Assembly (NCBI RefSeq): GCF_005771405.1
Contig: NZ_VAUA01000007.1
Span: 232,519-296,518 of the forward strand
Length of the DNA: 64,000 nucleotides
From: Parasedimentitalea maritima
GTDB taxonomy: Bacteria; Pseudomonadota; Alphaproteobacteria; Rhodobacterales; Rhodobacteraceae
Reading direction: 5' to 3'
A program made the translations under genes and the position numbers. Positions 1 through 8,223 of the stretch are shown in pieces. The notes beneath the pieces are model-generated. The model searched no databases and was not told the DNA's origin. It saw only the letters and a program-made list of their open reading frames with translations. Each line of letters begins with the position of its first letter. Positions within the stretch are counted from its first letter, which is position 1.

Positions 1-236
1 GCAAGTATGGTGGATCAGGCCAAGAAAACCTCGGCGATGGCTGGGGCTCGCAACTGGGTGACGAAATTTCAAAGAAGCTGCACCTGCACGCGCGTAGCAT
101 CAAAATCGAACACCCCTCGAACAGGTCGGTTCTACACATTACTGCGCCACTGCCTCAGCACATGCAGGACACCTGGGACTATTTCCAGTGGGATCCAAAG
201 GATGTGCCGGACGATCCCTTTGAGGAGCTGGAATGA
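1..236 (+). CDS. rluC: 23S rRNA pseudouridine synthase, RluC-like (C-terminal part only)
   Basis: The reading frame that is open from base 3 ends in TGA at 234-236 and encodes about 77 residues before the window edge cuts it. The fragment contains HLHARSI, then an H-I-T-A-P-L-P segment followed by HM and an aromatic/acidic W-D-Y-F-Q-W-D tail. This is how the C-terminus of the RluA/RluC/RluD pseudouridine synthases looks in alphaproteobacteria. These enzymes isomerise uridines of 23S rRNA. The catalytic Asp lies upstream of the window, so function is inferred from the tail only. The stop overlaps the next start (ATGA), which suggests translational coupling with the HAD phosphatase. RluC is more likely than RluD, but this cannot be settled here. 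Confidence 0.65.
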   Translation, partial: KYGGSGQENLGDGWGSQLGDEISKKLHLHARSIKIEHPSNRSVLHITAPLPQHMQDTWDYFQWDPKDVPDDPFEELE

Positions 237-901
237 GCACAGACCTGCGACTGGTTTTGTTCGATATGGATGGAACTCTGGTAGATAGCCAGGGCGCCAT
301 CACCGGCGCAATGGCCGAGGCCTTTGCCGAGGTTGGGCATGTTGCCCCGACGCGGGACGCGGTCCTTTCCATCATTGGGCTATCGCTGGATCTGGCGATG
401 GCGGAACTGGCTCCTGGCGCTGATGGACCTACCCTGGATGCCTTGGTGGAGGGTTACAAATCCTCCTACATGAGGGCGCGTAAGGCTGGCGGTCAGGCGC
501 ATTCACCATTGTATCCGGGCACTCTGGATATGCTGGCAGCGTTGAACGCAGTGCCGGAGTACCTGTTGGGTGTGGCCACTGGAAAGTCACAACGCGGGTT
601 GGAAGCGGTGGTCGCTGCACATGAGTTGACCAGTTTTGTGACCCGGCAGTCTGCTGACCACCACCCATCGAAACCGCATCCTTCAATGGTTTTGACGGCC
701 ATGGCGGAAACAGGGGTCGCGCCGGAACATACCGTGATGATTGGCGACACCAGTTATGACATCGACATGGGCCGTACCGCCGGGGTTCACACCATTGCTG
801 TGGACTGGGGGTATCACCCTGCTGACCAGCTGAATGCCGATTACACCATCAACAGCTTTGCCGAACTGGCACCGCTTTTACAAAGACTTTGGAAGGCCTG
901 A
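233..901 (+). CDS. HAD-family phosphatase (phosphoglycolate phosphatase-like)
   Basis: The 222-residue product has all four HAD motifs: LFDMDGTLVDS near the N-terminus (nucleophile Asp and acid Asp), the Thr of GVATGKS (motif II), a Lys in SKPHPSM (motif III) and GDTSYDIDMG (motif IV, Mg2+ ligands). An alpha-helical cap lies between motifs I and II, as in subclass IA enzymes such as Gph and the pyrophosphatase PpaX. It should be a cytoplasmic Mg2+-dependent phosphatase of a small phosphorylated metabolite; the substrate cannot be read from sequence. The start overlaps the upstream rluC-like stop by four bases and the next gene follows after 3 bases, so the three genes are probably one transcript. 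Confidence 0.85.
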   Translation: MSTDLRLVLFDMDGTLVDSQGAITGAMAEAFAEVGHVAPTRDAVLSIIGLSLDLAMAELAPGADGPTLDALVEGYKSSYMRARKAGGQAHSPLYPGTLDMLAALNAVPEYLLGVATGKSQRGLEAVVAAHELTSFVTRQSADHHPSKPHPSMVLTAMAETGVAPEHTVMIGDTSYDIDMGRTAGVHTIAVDWGYHPADQLNADYTINSFAELAPLLQRLWKA

Positions 902-904
902 ACC

Positions 905-1609
905 ATGAGTGCATGGAAGCAAAAGCGATTCTGGGAACAGGTTCAGGTGATCGAAGCCGCAGATGGGTTCACTGTGGAGCTGGATGGTCGCGCTGTTAAA
1001 ACGCCAGCCAAAGCAGGGCTGTTTCTGCCGTCTCGTGCTATGGCTGAAGCCATCGCAGTGGAATGGGAGGCCCAGAAAGAGGCGGTAAATCCGAATACGA
1101 TGCCCTGTACCCGGTCAGCCAATGCAGCCATCGACAAAGTGCGAATCCAGCACGCGGAAGTGGCCGACATGTTGGCCGATTATGGTGATTCCGACCTGCT
1201 GTGTTACCGGGCAGAGACGCCCCGGGAGCTGGTCTCACGTCAAAATGATCTTTGGGATCCTGCACTGGATTGGGCCGAATCGGCCCTAGGTGTTCGGCTG
1301 CTTAAACGGCAGGGGTTGCTTCATAAACGGCAGGAGGCCGAGGCATTACAAACTCTCCGTGCAAAAGTTCATGCGCTTTCCGCATTTCAATTGGCTGCCT
1401 TTCACGATTTGGTCAGCATGTCCGGATCGCTGATTCTGGGATTTGCTGCGGCTGAAAACTGGCGCAGTGTAGGTGAGATCTGGACACTGTCGCGGTTGGA
1501 TGAACTGTGGCAGGAAGAGCAATGGGGGCCGGACGATGAGGCCCAGGCTGAGGCTGAAATTAAGCGGCAGGCCTTTTTACATGCCAAAAGATTTTACGAT
1601 TTTTGTTGA
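905..1609 (+). CDS. ATP12-family F1F0-ATPase assembly chaperone
   Basis: The 234-residue product opens with a K-R-F-W segment and then VELDGRAVKTPAK, A-E-A-I-A-V-E-W and an N-P-x-T-M-P-x-T segment. This series is diagnostic of ATP12 chaperones. In mitochondria Atp12 binds the F1 alpha subunit before F1 assembly, and alphaproteobacteria carry the homologue. A conserved acidic stretch (YGDSDLLCYRA) and a W-D-P-x-L-x-W segment follow, as expected. There is no signal peptide or membrane segment, so it is cytoplasmic. It lies 3 bases after the HAD gene. Its position behind rluC and HAD genes is, from memory, a usual arrangement in Rhodobacterales. Confidence 0.9.
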   Translation: MSAWKQKRFWEQVQVIEAADGFTVELDGRAVKTPAKAGLFLPSRAMAEAIAVEWEAQKEAVNPNTMPCTRSANAAIDKVRIQHAEVADMLADYGDSDLLCYRAETPRELVSRQNDLWDPALDWAESALGVRLLKRQGLLHKRQEAEALQTLRAKVHALSAFQLAAFHDLVSMSGSLILGFAAAENWRSVGEIWTLSRLDELWQEEQWGPDDEAQAEAEIKRQAFLHAKRFYDFC

Positions 1610-1842
1610 CCTGAAGGGCTTTTTCAGTCGTGAGCGCAATTTTCAATAAATGACTGCGATTGGAGCGCAAGTTCGTAATCCGACCATCGAAAATCATGAT
1701 CCTGCACTTGACGTTTGTTGATGAATAAGCCCAAAGTTAGCAACGAATTGGGGAAATACCCTAGTTCACACTCATTTTCGACATTGCTGGTGTCGGGAAA
1801 TAAACCGCCATCTAAGGCGGGAATATCAGGAAGAGGTAAAAA

Positions 1843-2859
1843 ATGAAAAAGACTGTACTTTTAGGTGCGCTGACTGTAGCCGGCCTGGCTGCTGGCGCAG
1901 CCGCTGCTGGCACACTTGACGATGTCAAAGCCCGCGGCACACTGAACTGTGGTGTGACCACAGGTCTGGTTGGTTTTGCTGCTCCAGACGCCAATGGCGA
2001 ATGGGCTGGCTTTGATGTTTCCATCTGCCGTGCCGTTGCTGCTGCGGTTCTGGGTGACTCCAAGGCTGTTGAGTTTGTTCCAACCACTGGTAAGACACGC
2101 TTCACCGCGCTGGCTTCTGGCGAAATCGACATGCTGGCTCGTAACACCACATGGACCTTCTCGCGCGATGTTGACCTGAAGTTCGAATTCACTGGTGTGA
2201 ACTACTATGACGGCCAAGGCTTCATGGTTCCAAAAGAGCTGGGTGTTTCCTCGGCCAAGGAACTGGACGGCGCAACCGTTTGTATCCAGACTGGTACCAC
2301 AACCGAGCTGAACCTGGCCGACTTCTTCCGTGCCAACAACATCAGCTACGAGCCGGTTCCAATCGAAACCAACGCTGAAGCACAGCAGCAGTACCTTGCC
2401 GGTGCTTGCGACGTGTACACAACCGACGCTTCGGGTCTGGCCGCAACACGCGCCACATTTGACGATCCGGCTGGCCACGTTCTGCTGCCAGAAATCATCT
2501 CCAAAGAGCCTCTCGGCCCGCTGGTTCGCCACGGCGACCACGAGTGGGGCGACGTTGTTCGCTGGACACTGAACGCTCTGGTTTCGGCTGAAGAGCTGGG
2601 TGTGACATCGGCAAACATCGCTGAAATGTCTGCTGGTTCCAACAACCCAGAAATCAACCGTTTGCTGGGCTCCGAAGGCACACTGGGCGAAATGATGGGT
2701 CTGGACGCTGACTGGGCGAAAAGCGCTGTCATGGCTGGTGGCAACTACGGTGAGATCTTTGCCAAGAACATCGGTGAAGAAACTCCTGTTGGTCTGGCAC
2801 GTGGCCTGAACGCACAGTGGACAAACGGCGGCCTGCTGTACTCGCCTCCGTTCCGCTAA
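1843..2859 (+). CDS. aapJ: General L-amino-acid ABC transporter, periplasmic binding protein AapJ/BztA
   Basis: The 338-residue precursor has a classic signal peptide (two Lys, hydrophobic core, A-A-A-A-G cleavage zone near residue 23). A family 3 solute-binding domain follows: TLDDVKARGTLNCGV, then GFDVSICRAVAAAVLGD and RFTALASGEIDML. This matches AapJ of Rhizobium and BztA of Rhodobacter, broad-specificity binding proteins for glutamate, glutamine, aspartate, asparagine and other amino acids. A good AGGAAGAGG ribosome site precedes the ATG. Downstream are both permeases and the ATPase, with a strong hairpin after this gene, as is common where the binding protein is made in excess. Confidence 0.93.
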   Translation: MKKTVLLGALTVAGLAAGAAAAGTLDDVKARGTLNCGVTTGLVGFAAPDANGEWAGFDVSICRAVAAAVLGDSKAVEFVPTTGKTRFTALASGEIDMLARNTTWTFSRDVDLKFEFTGVNYYDGQGFMVPKELGVSSAKELDGATVCIQTGTTTELNLADFFRANNISYEPVPIETNAEAQQQYLAGACDVYTTDASGLAATRATFDDPAGHVLLPEIISKEPLGPLVRHGDHEWGDVVRWTLNALVSAEELGVTSANIAEMSAGSNNPEINRLLGSEGTLGEMMGLDADWAKSAVMAGGNYGEIFAKNIGEETPVGLARGLNAQWTNGGLLYSPPFR

Positions 2860-2872
2860 GAACCGCAAGGTT

Positions 2873-2901
2873 AAGGGCGCAGGTAATCCCTGCGCCCTTT
2901 T
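2873..2901 (+). terminator. Intercistronic hairpin after aapJ
   Basis: A perfect 11-bp stem (AAGGGCGCAGG at 2873-2883, CCTGCGCCCTT at 2889-2899) encloses a 5-base loop and ends in TTTT. It lies 14 bases after the aapJ stop and about 85 bases before aapQ. The likely role is partial termination or 3'-end protection of aapJ mRNA, giving more binding protein than permease; that role is inference. Confidence 0.8.
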
Positions 2902-2986
2902 CCTATCTGCAATACGAACTCGATCAACAGGAGTGAGGGGAAACCTCACCCGGATAAGATCGAGGGAGTCACGGGGATCATAAAAC

Positions 2987-4255
2987 ATGACAACTCTCTC
3001 GGACCCACCGCAGGAGTCGTTTCGGCTGTCCCAGCTGATCTACGACACGCGGTACAGGTCGATGACCATCCAGATCATTGCTCTGATCGGATTTCTCCTT
3101 CTACTGGGCTGGCTTTTCGGTAATACCGCACAAAACCTGGCTGACCTTGGTAAAGAGCCAAGCTTTCGATTCCTAAGTGAACCGGCTGGCTACGACATCA
3201 ACCAGCGCCTGCTGGAATATAATTCACAAGATACTCACCTGCGTGCAGCCTTTGTTGGCTTGCTGAACACGCTGGTGGTGGCCGTGCTTGGCTGTATTAC
3301 GGCGACCATTCTGGGTGTGACGATCGGTGTTCTGCGCCTGTCCAGCAACTGGGTCGTTTCAAAACTGATGATGATCTACGTGGAAACCTTCCGCAACGTA
3401 CCTGTGTTGCTATGGATCGTTTTTGTTATGGCAATCATGATCGAAACCATGCCTGCGCCACGCGCGTTCAAAGGGGAAAACCCGGCGTCGTCGATGATGC
3501 TGAACGATAGCGTGGCTGTGACCAACCGTGGTGTCTATATTCCCGAACCACTGTTTACGAATACACTGGGCGATGTTCACCTGTTTGGTGCCGCCAGCAT
3601 GCGGTTTGATGTCAGCCTGGATCTGCTGGCATTGATGCTTGTGCTGGGTGCAAGCCTGTGGGGCGCCTCGTGGTTCCGCAAACGGGCGGACAAAATTCAA
3701 GAAGTGACAGGGGATCGTCCCAAGACCTGGCATGTACGCCTTGGCTTGATTGTCATTCCGACCGCTGTCCTGCTGTATGTTTTGGGCTTTCATTTGGGAT
3801 ACCCCGAGCTGAAGGGCTTTAACTTTAAAGGTGGCACGCACTTCCGGAACTCGTTGATCGCACTTTGGTTGGCATTGTCTCTGTACACAGCAGCCTTCAT
3901 CGCTGAAATCGTGCGGGCCGGTATCATGGCCATCGACCACGGTCAGAGTGAGGCAGCAGCGGCGCTGGGACTACGTCCAAACCGGACTATGAAACTGGTG
4001 ATCCTGCCACAAGCGCTACGCGTGATCGTCCCTCCGATGATTTCGAACTATCTGAACCTGACCAAAAACAGCTCTCTGGCGATTGCGGTGGGGTATATGG
4101 ATCTTACGGGAACCTTGATGGGCATTACATTGAACCAGACCGGCCGCGAGCTGGAAACGGTTCTGTTGACGATGTTGATTTACCTGGCCATCAGTCTGAG
4201 CATCTCAGCGGTGATGAACATGTACAACAATCGCGTCAAAATGGTGGAGCGGTAA
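2987..4255 (+). CDS. aapQ: General amino-acid ABC transporter permease AapQ/BztB
   Basis: The 422-residue inner-membrane protein is longer than a normal HisM-type permease because it has the large periplasmic insertion typical of AapQ/BztB (roughly residues 150-290, including the SSMMLNDS and NRGVYIPEP region). The N-terminal half has a first helix at about 28-46 and an early transport block (LLNTLVVAVLG). The C-terminal half carries the ABC permease EAA loop (SEAAAALGLRPNRTMKLVILPQALR), which contacts the ATPase. It forms the channel with AapM. It is followed by aapM after a single base, so the two are translated from one message. Confidence 0.92.
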   Translation: MTTLSDPPQESFRLSQLIYDTRYRSMTIQIIALIGFLLLLGWLFGNTAQNLADLGKEPSFRFLSEPAGYDINQRLLEYNSQDTHLRAAFVGLLNTLVVAVLGCITATILGVTIGVLRLSSNWVVSKLMMIYVETFRNVPVLLWIVFVMAIMIETMPAPRAFKGENPASSMMLNDSVAVTNRGVYIPEPLFTNTLGDVHLFGAASMRFDVSLDLLALMLVLGASLWGASWFRKRADKIQEVTGDRPKTWHVRLGLIVIPTAVLLYVLGFHLGYPELKGFNFKGGTHFRNSLIALWLALSLYTAAFIAEIVRAGIMAIDHGQSEAAAALGLRPNRTMKLVILPQALRVIVPPMISNYLNLTKNSSLAIAVGYMDLTGTLMGITLNQTGRELETVLLTMLIYLAISLSISAVMNMYNNRVKMVER

Positions 4256-4256
4256 T

Positions 4257-5564
4257 ATGAGCGATATTTCATTTGTTCGCACAGAAATGCTGCCGGAACA
4301 GGATCCGCCAGCCTCTGAAGTTGGAGCCTTGGGCTGGGCAAAGCACAACCTGTTTTCAGGTGCCATGAACTCAGCCCTGACAGTGTTTTCCATTTTGGGT
4401 ATCTACTATGTTCTGGCGGCTCTAGTGCCCTGGGCCTGGTCGCCAACATGGAACGCAACGTCGCTGGCCGGCTGTCGTGAAATCCTGCATGATCTCGGCC
4501 GTGATGGCCATTTCTCCGGCGCGTGCTGGGGGGTGATCAATGACCGTTGGGTTCAGCTGTTCATGGGGTTCTACCCGCCTGAACATTACTGGCGGCCTAT
4601 CGCAGCCTTCATTCTGCTGGGCGTGGCGCTTTCTCCAGTGCTGTTTTCCGATCAGGTGCCAGCCAAGTTGATCTGGTTCACTGGCTTGTATCCGTTCCTG
4701 ATGCCTTGGTTGCTATGGGGCGGATCTATCTGGGTTCCCCTGATGGTTCTGGCTGGATTTGTCATTGCTTATGCAGCGTATCGGTTCGTCTTAGACAAGA
4801 TGAGCGAGCTGATTGCGCTGATAGTGGCAGTTCTTGTTGCGGTTGTCTGGTGGCTGTTCCTGATGGGGCCAATTGCCGAGTTTGTCTTCAATATCATTCC
4901 GATTGGTATGGAAGCGGTTGGCAGTCGTAAGTTTGGTGGCATGATGCTGTCACTGACCATCGGCGTTGTTGCGATTGGCTTTTCGCTGCCGATTGGTGTG
5001 GTACTGGCGCTGGGTCGTCAGTCCGATCTTCTGATCGTCAAGGCACTATGTGTTGGGTTCATTGAATTCATCCGGGGTGTTCCGCTGATCACGCTGCTGT
5101 TTGTTGCGTCGACCTTGCTGAACATCTTTATGCCTCCGGGGACCAACTTTGACATCATTATGCGGGTCATCATCATGGCCACCCTGTTTGCCTCTGCCTA
5201 TATGGCCGAAGTGATCCGGGGCGGTTTGGCGGCTCTTCCTACCGGACAATATGAGGGTGCAGACAGTCTGGGCCTGGATTATTGGCAGGCTCAGCGGCTG
5301 ATCATCATGCCGCAGGCGCTGAAAATCTCTATTCCTGGGATTGTTAGTACCTTTATCGGGTTGTTCAAAGACACCACACTGGTGTCGGTGATTGGCCTGT
5401 TGGACCCGCTAGGACTGTCCAATGGTATCCGCGCAAACGCAGAGTGGAACGGTGTCGTGTGGGAGCTTTACGGCTTTATCGCACTGATGTTCTTTGTCTT
5501 CTGTTTTTCCATGTCTCGTTATTCCATGTATCTGGAGCGTAAGCTTCAGACTGGCCATCGTTAA
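4257..5564 (+). CDS. aapM: General amino-acid ABC transporter permease AapM/BztC
   Basis: The 435-residue multi-spanning protein is the second channel subunit. The C-terminal 200 residues form the HisM-type permease domain, with GFIEFIRGVPLITLL and the EAA loop (EGADSLGLDYWQAQRLIIMPQALK). The N-terminal part has a poorly conserved cytoplasmic start and several extra helices, typical for AapM/BztC. The start ATG overlaps the sequence TAATATGA right after the aapQ stop. AapM and AapQ should form a heterodimer in the inner membrane, energised by AapP and fed by AapJ. Confidence 0.92.
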   Translation: MSDISFVRTEMLPEQDPPASEVGALGWAKHNLFSGAMNSALTVFSILGIYYVLAALVPWAWSPTWNATSLAGCREILHDLGRDGHFSGACWGVINDRWVQLFMGFYPPEHYWRPIAAFILLGVALSPVLFSDQVPAKLIWFTGLYPFLMPWLLWGGSIWVPLMVLAGFVIAYAAYRFVLDKMSELIALIVAVLVAVVWWLFLMGPIAEFVFNIIPIGMEAVGSRKFGGMMLSLTIGVVAIGFSLPIGVVLALGRQSDLLIVKALCVGFIEFIRGVPLITLLFVASTLLNIFMPPGTNFDIIMRVIIMATLFASAYMAEVIRGGLAALPTGQYEGADSLGLDYWQAQRLIIMPQALKISIPGIVSTFIGLFKDTTLVSVIGLLDPLGLSNGIRANAEWNGVVWELYGFIALMFFVFCFSMSRYSMYLERKLQTGHR

Positions 5565-5576
5565 GGAGTTCAACAC

Positions 5577-6368
5577 ATGTCTGAACTTGCTACTTCTCGC
5601 ACTATCGATCGTTCCAAGATGGAGGTCTCTGATGAGATCGCGATTGATATCAATGCCATGAACAAGTGGTACGGGTCGTTTCACGTGCTGCGTGACATCA
5701 ACCTGACCGTCAACCAAGGCGAACGGATTGTGATCGCCGGGCCTTCGGGCTCGGGGAAATCAACCCTGATCCGCTGTCTGAACGCGCTGGAAGAACACCA
5801 GCAGGGCAAGATCACTGTGGATGGGACCGTTCTGTCGAACGATCTGAAAAACATCGACAAGATCCGCCGTGAAGTGGGAATGGTGTTTCAGCACTTTAAC
5901 CTGTTCCCGCATCTGACGATCCTGGAAAACCTGACTTTGGCTCCGATCTGGGTGCGTAAAACACCTAAGAAAGAAGCTGAAGAAACGGCGATGCACTTCC
6001 TTGAGAAGGTGAAGATCCCCGAACAGGCTGGTAAGTACCCCGGTCAGTTGTCTGGTGGTCAGCAGCAGCGTGTGGCGATTGCCCGCTCGCTGTGCATGAA
6101 GCCGCGGATCATGTTGTTTGATGAACCAACTTCTGCGCTGGACCCTGAGATGATCAAAGAGGTGCTCGACACCATGATCGAACTCGCAGAAGAAGGCATG
6201 ACCATGCTCTGCGTGACCCACGAGATGGGCTTTGCCCGTCAGGTGGCGAACCGCGTTATCTTTATGGATGCGGGTCAGATTGTGGAGCAGAACGAACCAG
6301 AAGAGTTCTTCAACAACCCACAAAGCGAACGCACCAAACTGTTCCTGAGCCAGATTCTAGGTCACTAA
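5577..6368 (+). CDS. aapP: General amino-acid ABC transporter ATPase AapP/BztD
   Basis: The 263-residue ATPase shows Walker A (GPSGSGKST), the Q-loop ([10 protein letters not shown]), the signature [15 protein letters not shown], Walker B ([14 protein letters not shown]) and a switch His (CVTHEMGFA). These are the hallmarks of the polar amino-acid subclass (GlnQ/HisP/AapP). It is the last gene of aapJQMP, sits 12 bases after aapM with a GGAG ribosome site, and is followed at once by a strong terminator. The N-terminal 30 residues are a variable extension common in Rhodobacterales AapP. Confidence 0.94.
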   Translation: MSELATSRTIDRSKMEVSDEIAIDINAMNKWYGSFHVLRDINLTVNQGERIVIAGPSGSGKSTLIRCLNALEEHQQGKITVDGTVLSNDLKNIDKIRREVGMVFQHFNLFPHLTILENLTLAPIWVRKTPKKEAEETAMHFLEKVKIPEQAGKYPGQLSGGQQQRVAIARSLCMKPRIMLFDEPTSALDPEMIKEVLDTMIELAEEGMTMLCVTHEMGFARQVANRVIFMDAGQIVEQNEPEEFFNNPQSERTKLFLSQILGH

Positions 6369-6391
6369 ACCAAATCTGTTTCTAATAAATC

Positions 6392-6418
6392 GGCCCCCGG
6401 AAAACCGGGGGCCTTTTT
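6392..6418 (+). terminator. Rho-independent terminator of aapJQMP
   Basis: A 9-bp perfect GC stem (GGCCCCCGG at 6392-6400, CCGGGGGCC at 6405-6413) with an AAAA loop is followed by TTTTT. It lies 24 bases after the aapP stop and separates the operon from the convergent GNAT gene. Confidence 0.92.
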
Positions 6419-6430
6419 CGTTGTGTTGGG

Positions 6431-6859
6431 TCAGCTTGGCGTGAACATCAGTTCCAGCACCTTGTGACCAAAGAAGGGATCCATCTTTTCGATGCCTTCA
6501 ACAAAACCGTAGCTCTGGTAAAAGCGGCGCCCAATGGGGTTGTCCGTAAAGACTTCGAGCCGCAGTTCCCCTTTCAGGTCTACAGCCTTGTCCATCAGGG
6601 CTTTGCCAATACGCTTCCCATGATGGCTCGGCCTTACAAACAGGCCACCGACCTCATTTTCCATCAGTGCGATAAAGCCAACGGCTTGGTCATCGCTGAC
6701 AGCAATGTAGGTTTCCGCAATATCCAGAAAATGGTCGCGTATCATTGCCTCAGCCTGATCCAGCTGGTCATGCGTTAGAAACGGATGAGCCAGACTACTG
6801 GATTCGCGCCAGATAGAAAGCACAGCGGTTTTGTCGTTGGGGTGGTAGGGTCTGATCAT
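6431..6859 (-). CDS. GNAT-family N-acetyltransferase
   Basis: The 142-residue product begins MIRPYHPNDK. It has the GNAT core: AVSDDQAVGFIAL (beta-strand pair), GGLFVRPSHHGKRIGKALM (acetyl-CoA-binding Q/R-x-x-G-x-G/A region, here H-G-K-R-I-G-K-A) and LEVFTDNPIGRRFYQSYGF (C-terminal motif B). It resembles the YjaB/PhnO-like small acetyltransferases; the substrate is unknown. An upstream in-frame ATG at 6898 exists. I prefer 6859 because AAAGGA lies at the right distance before it and GNAT proteins of this type begin with IR-x-Y. It is convergent with aapP. Confidence 0.8.
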   Translation of the reverse strand: MIRPYHPNDKTAVLSIWRESSSLAHPFLTHDQLDQAEAMIRDHFLDIAETYIAVSDDQAVGFIALMENEVGGLFVRPSHHGKRIGKALMDKAVDLKGELRLEVFTDNPIGRRFYQSYGFVEGIEKMDPFFGHKVLELMFTPS

Positions 6860-7081
6860 TGTCAGAGTATCCTTTAGAGATTGCCACAGGGGCAACATGT
6901 CTTGAATCTATGAGATGGGTACACTCAGCAATTCACCTGCCAGTGATCGGCGGGTGGTATTTTGATAAGCGATACAGGGACCAACATTGGCCCCAAATTC
7001 AACGGGACATAAAATCTCCAGGACTGTCACGGGTCGCATAACAGAAGAGATCTGGGTATTTCAAGCAGTGTTGGGCTTCGG

Positions 7082-7579
7082 TCAGGCGGCTTCCAGCTCG
7101 CGCGGTACTATAAAGTCCACTAGGTGCCCGCAGTTCCAGTCCAGCTCACTCCAGCTATCAATATCAAACTGAACAACCGAAGTTGCTCCGGTCGGGTAGT
7201 TGAAGAACCGCGGGTGGTCCGGAGCAAGTTTTGCAATTTCGCGTGCAAACGAGCCGATACCGGGATTATGCGCGAGTATCATGGTGCAGGGGCGTTCTGC
7301 CTCTCTGAGAACCTGTAGAATGATGTCGGCATTTGCGTGGTACAACCGTTCTACGAACACCGCTGGCGCGCCCAAGTCCATCCGTTCATAGGTTTCGCGT
7401 GTGCGCTGGGATGGGGAGGAAATCACCTGATCAGGCACATGCCCGTTTTGCTTTAACCACAGCCCTAATGCTGTAGCTGACTGGCGCCCCCGCTTGTTCA
7501 AAGGGCGGGCATGATCGCTGGGCGCGGATGTGTCCCATGCAGATTTGGCGTGGCGGGTGAGAATCAGAGTACAAGTCAT
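7082..7579 (-). CDS. SixA-type histidine phosphatase
   Basis: The 165-residue protein starts MTCTLILTRHAKSAW, the RHG-motif variant (R-H-A-K-S) of the SixA branch of histidine phosphatases. It continues with RPLNKRGRQSA, ISSPSQRTRET and LILAHNPGIG, whose His is the second catalytic histidine. SixA of E. coli removes phosphate from a phosphocarrier histidine; for these alphaproteobacterial paralogues the substrate is unproven. The start overlaps the upstream stop as ATGA, so the gene is the third cistron of an overlapping trio. A longer in-frame start at 7684 would run far into the upstream gene and is rejected. Confidence 0.85.
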   Translation of the reverse strand: MTCTLILTRHAKSAWDTSAPSDHARPLNKRGRQSATALGLWLKQNGHVPDQVISSPSQRTRETYERMDLGAPAVFVERLYHANADIILQVLREAERPCTMILAHNPGIGSFAREIAKLAPDHPRFFNYPTGATSVVQFDIDSWSELDWNCGHLVDFIVPRELEAA

Positions 7580-8223
7580 CGCGCGTGAAAGTACCTCATA
7601 TGATGTGCGGTTTGGTCGAATAGTCGGTTGGCGCCATCGCTTAGCGGGCACGCCCGTCTGGCAAGGCAGCCACGGGACAGGCACTCTTTGCCGTCTGCCG
7701 TGTCCAGATAGTCATGACAAACTGCCAGTTCATAGGGGCCTCCGTCAACCATTGCGTTCACTGGGCAACTGGTCAGGCAGGGCTTTGCCGCGCAACTGTC
7801 GCAAGGGGAATGGATGAGCGGAGGTGCCGGAATGCTCAGTTTGGTATCAAAATGCAGTGTGCCGCGATACGAAATCAACATTCCGACCTGATCATGCACC
7901 AGCATTTTGGATGGCGACGTGAAGGCACGGCCCGACTGAAGGGCCCATTGAATAAAGGGCGGGTAGGGTGGCCCGTCCGAGGGGAAACTGCATGTGGCGT
8001 TCAACTTTTTTGCAAGCTGGCCGATGACCCGTGCAGACCACCGGTCAACCGGGTCTGCCTGACCATCGAGATACTCAGCCGATGTCGTAAAGCAGGGCCA
8101 AAAGTTTTCACCTGTGCCAAGCAGAACAATGGTTTGCCCATACTGGCAGTCACTGGGATGAAGCCCACCCATCAGGATCAGCCCATGTGGTGCAATCGCA
8201 GCCTCAATTTCCTCAAAGGTCAT
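7576..8223 (-). CDS. 4Fe-4S ferredoxin-like protein
   Basis: The 215-residue cytoplasmic protein has a C-terminal eight-cysteine region. The first set is CDSCAAKPCLTSCPV (C-x2-C-x4-C-x3-C-P). The second set is C-x11-C-x4-C-x5-C-P, ending LARRACP. This suggests two 4Fe-4S clusters, in a layout related to but not the same as the C-terminal domain of the epoxyqueuosine reductase QueG. The N-terminal 130 residues match no fold I can name. The start at 8223 is chosen because it overlaps the upstream desaturase stop as ATGA, as the SixA start does with this gene. An electron-transfer role next to a di-iron hydroxylase is plausible but inferred. Confidence 0.75.
   Translation of the reverse strand: MTFEEIEAAIAPHGLILMGGLHPSDCQYGQTIVLLGTGENFWPCFTTSAEYLDGQADPVDRWSARVIGQLAKKLNATCSFPSDGPPYPPFIQWALQSGRAFTSPSKMLVHDQVGMLISYRGTLHFDTKLSIPAPPLIHSPCDSCAAKPCLTSCPVNAMVDGGPYELAVCHDYLDTADGKECLSRGCLARRACPLSDGANRLFDQTAHHMRYFHAR

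Noticed and set aside
1861..2988. 375-codon open frame on the minus strand opposite aapJ
   Set aside because: It has no recognisable domain, is rich in Cys and Arg, and mirrors the strong codon bias of aapJ on the other strand.
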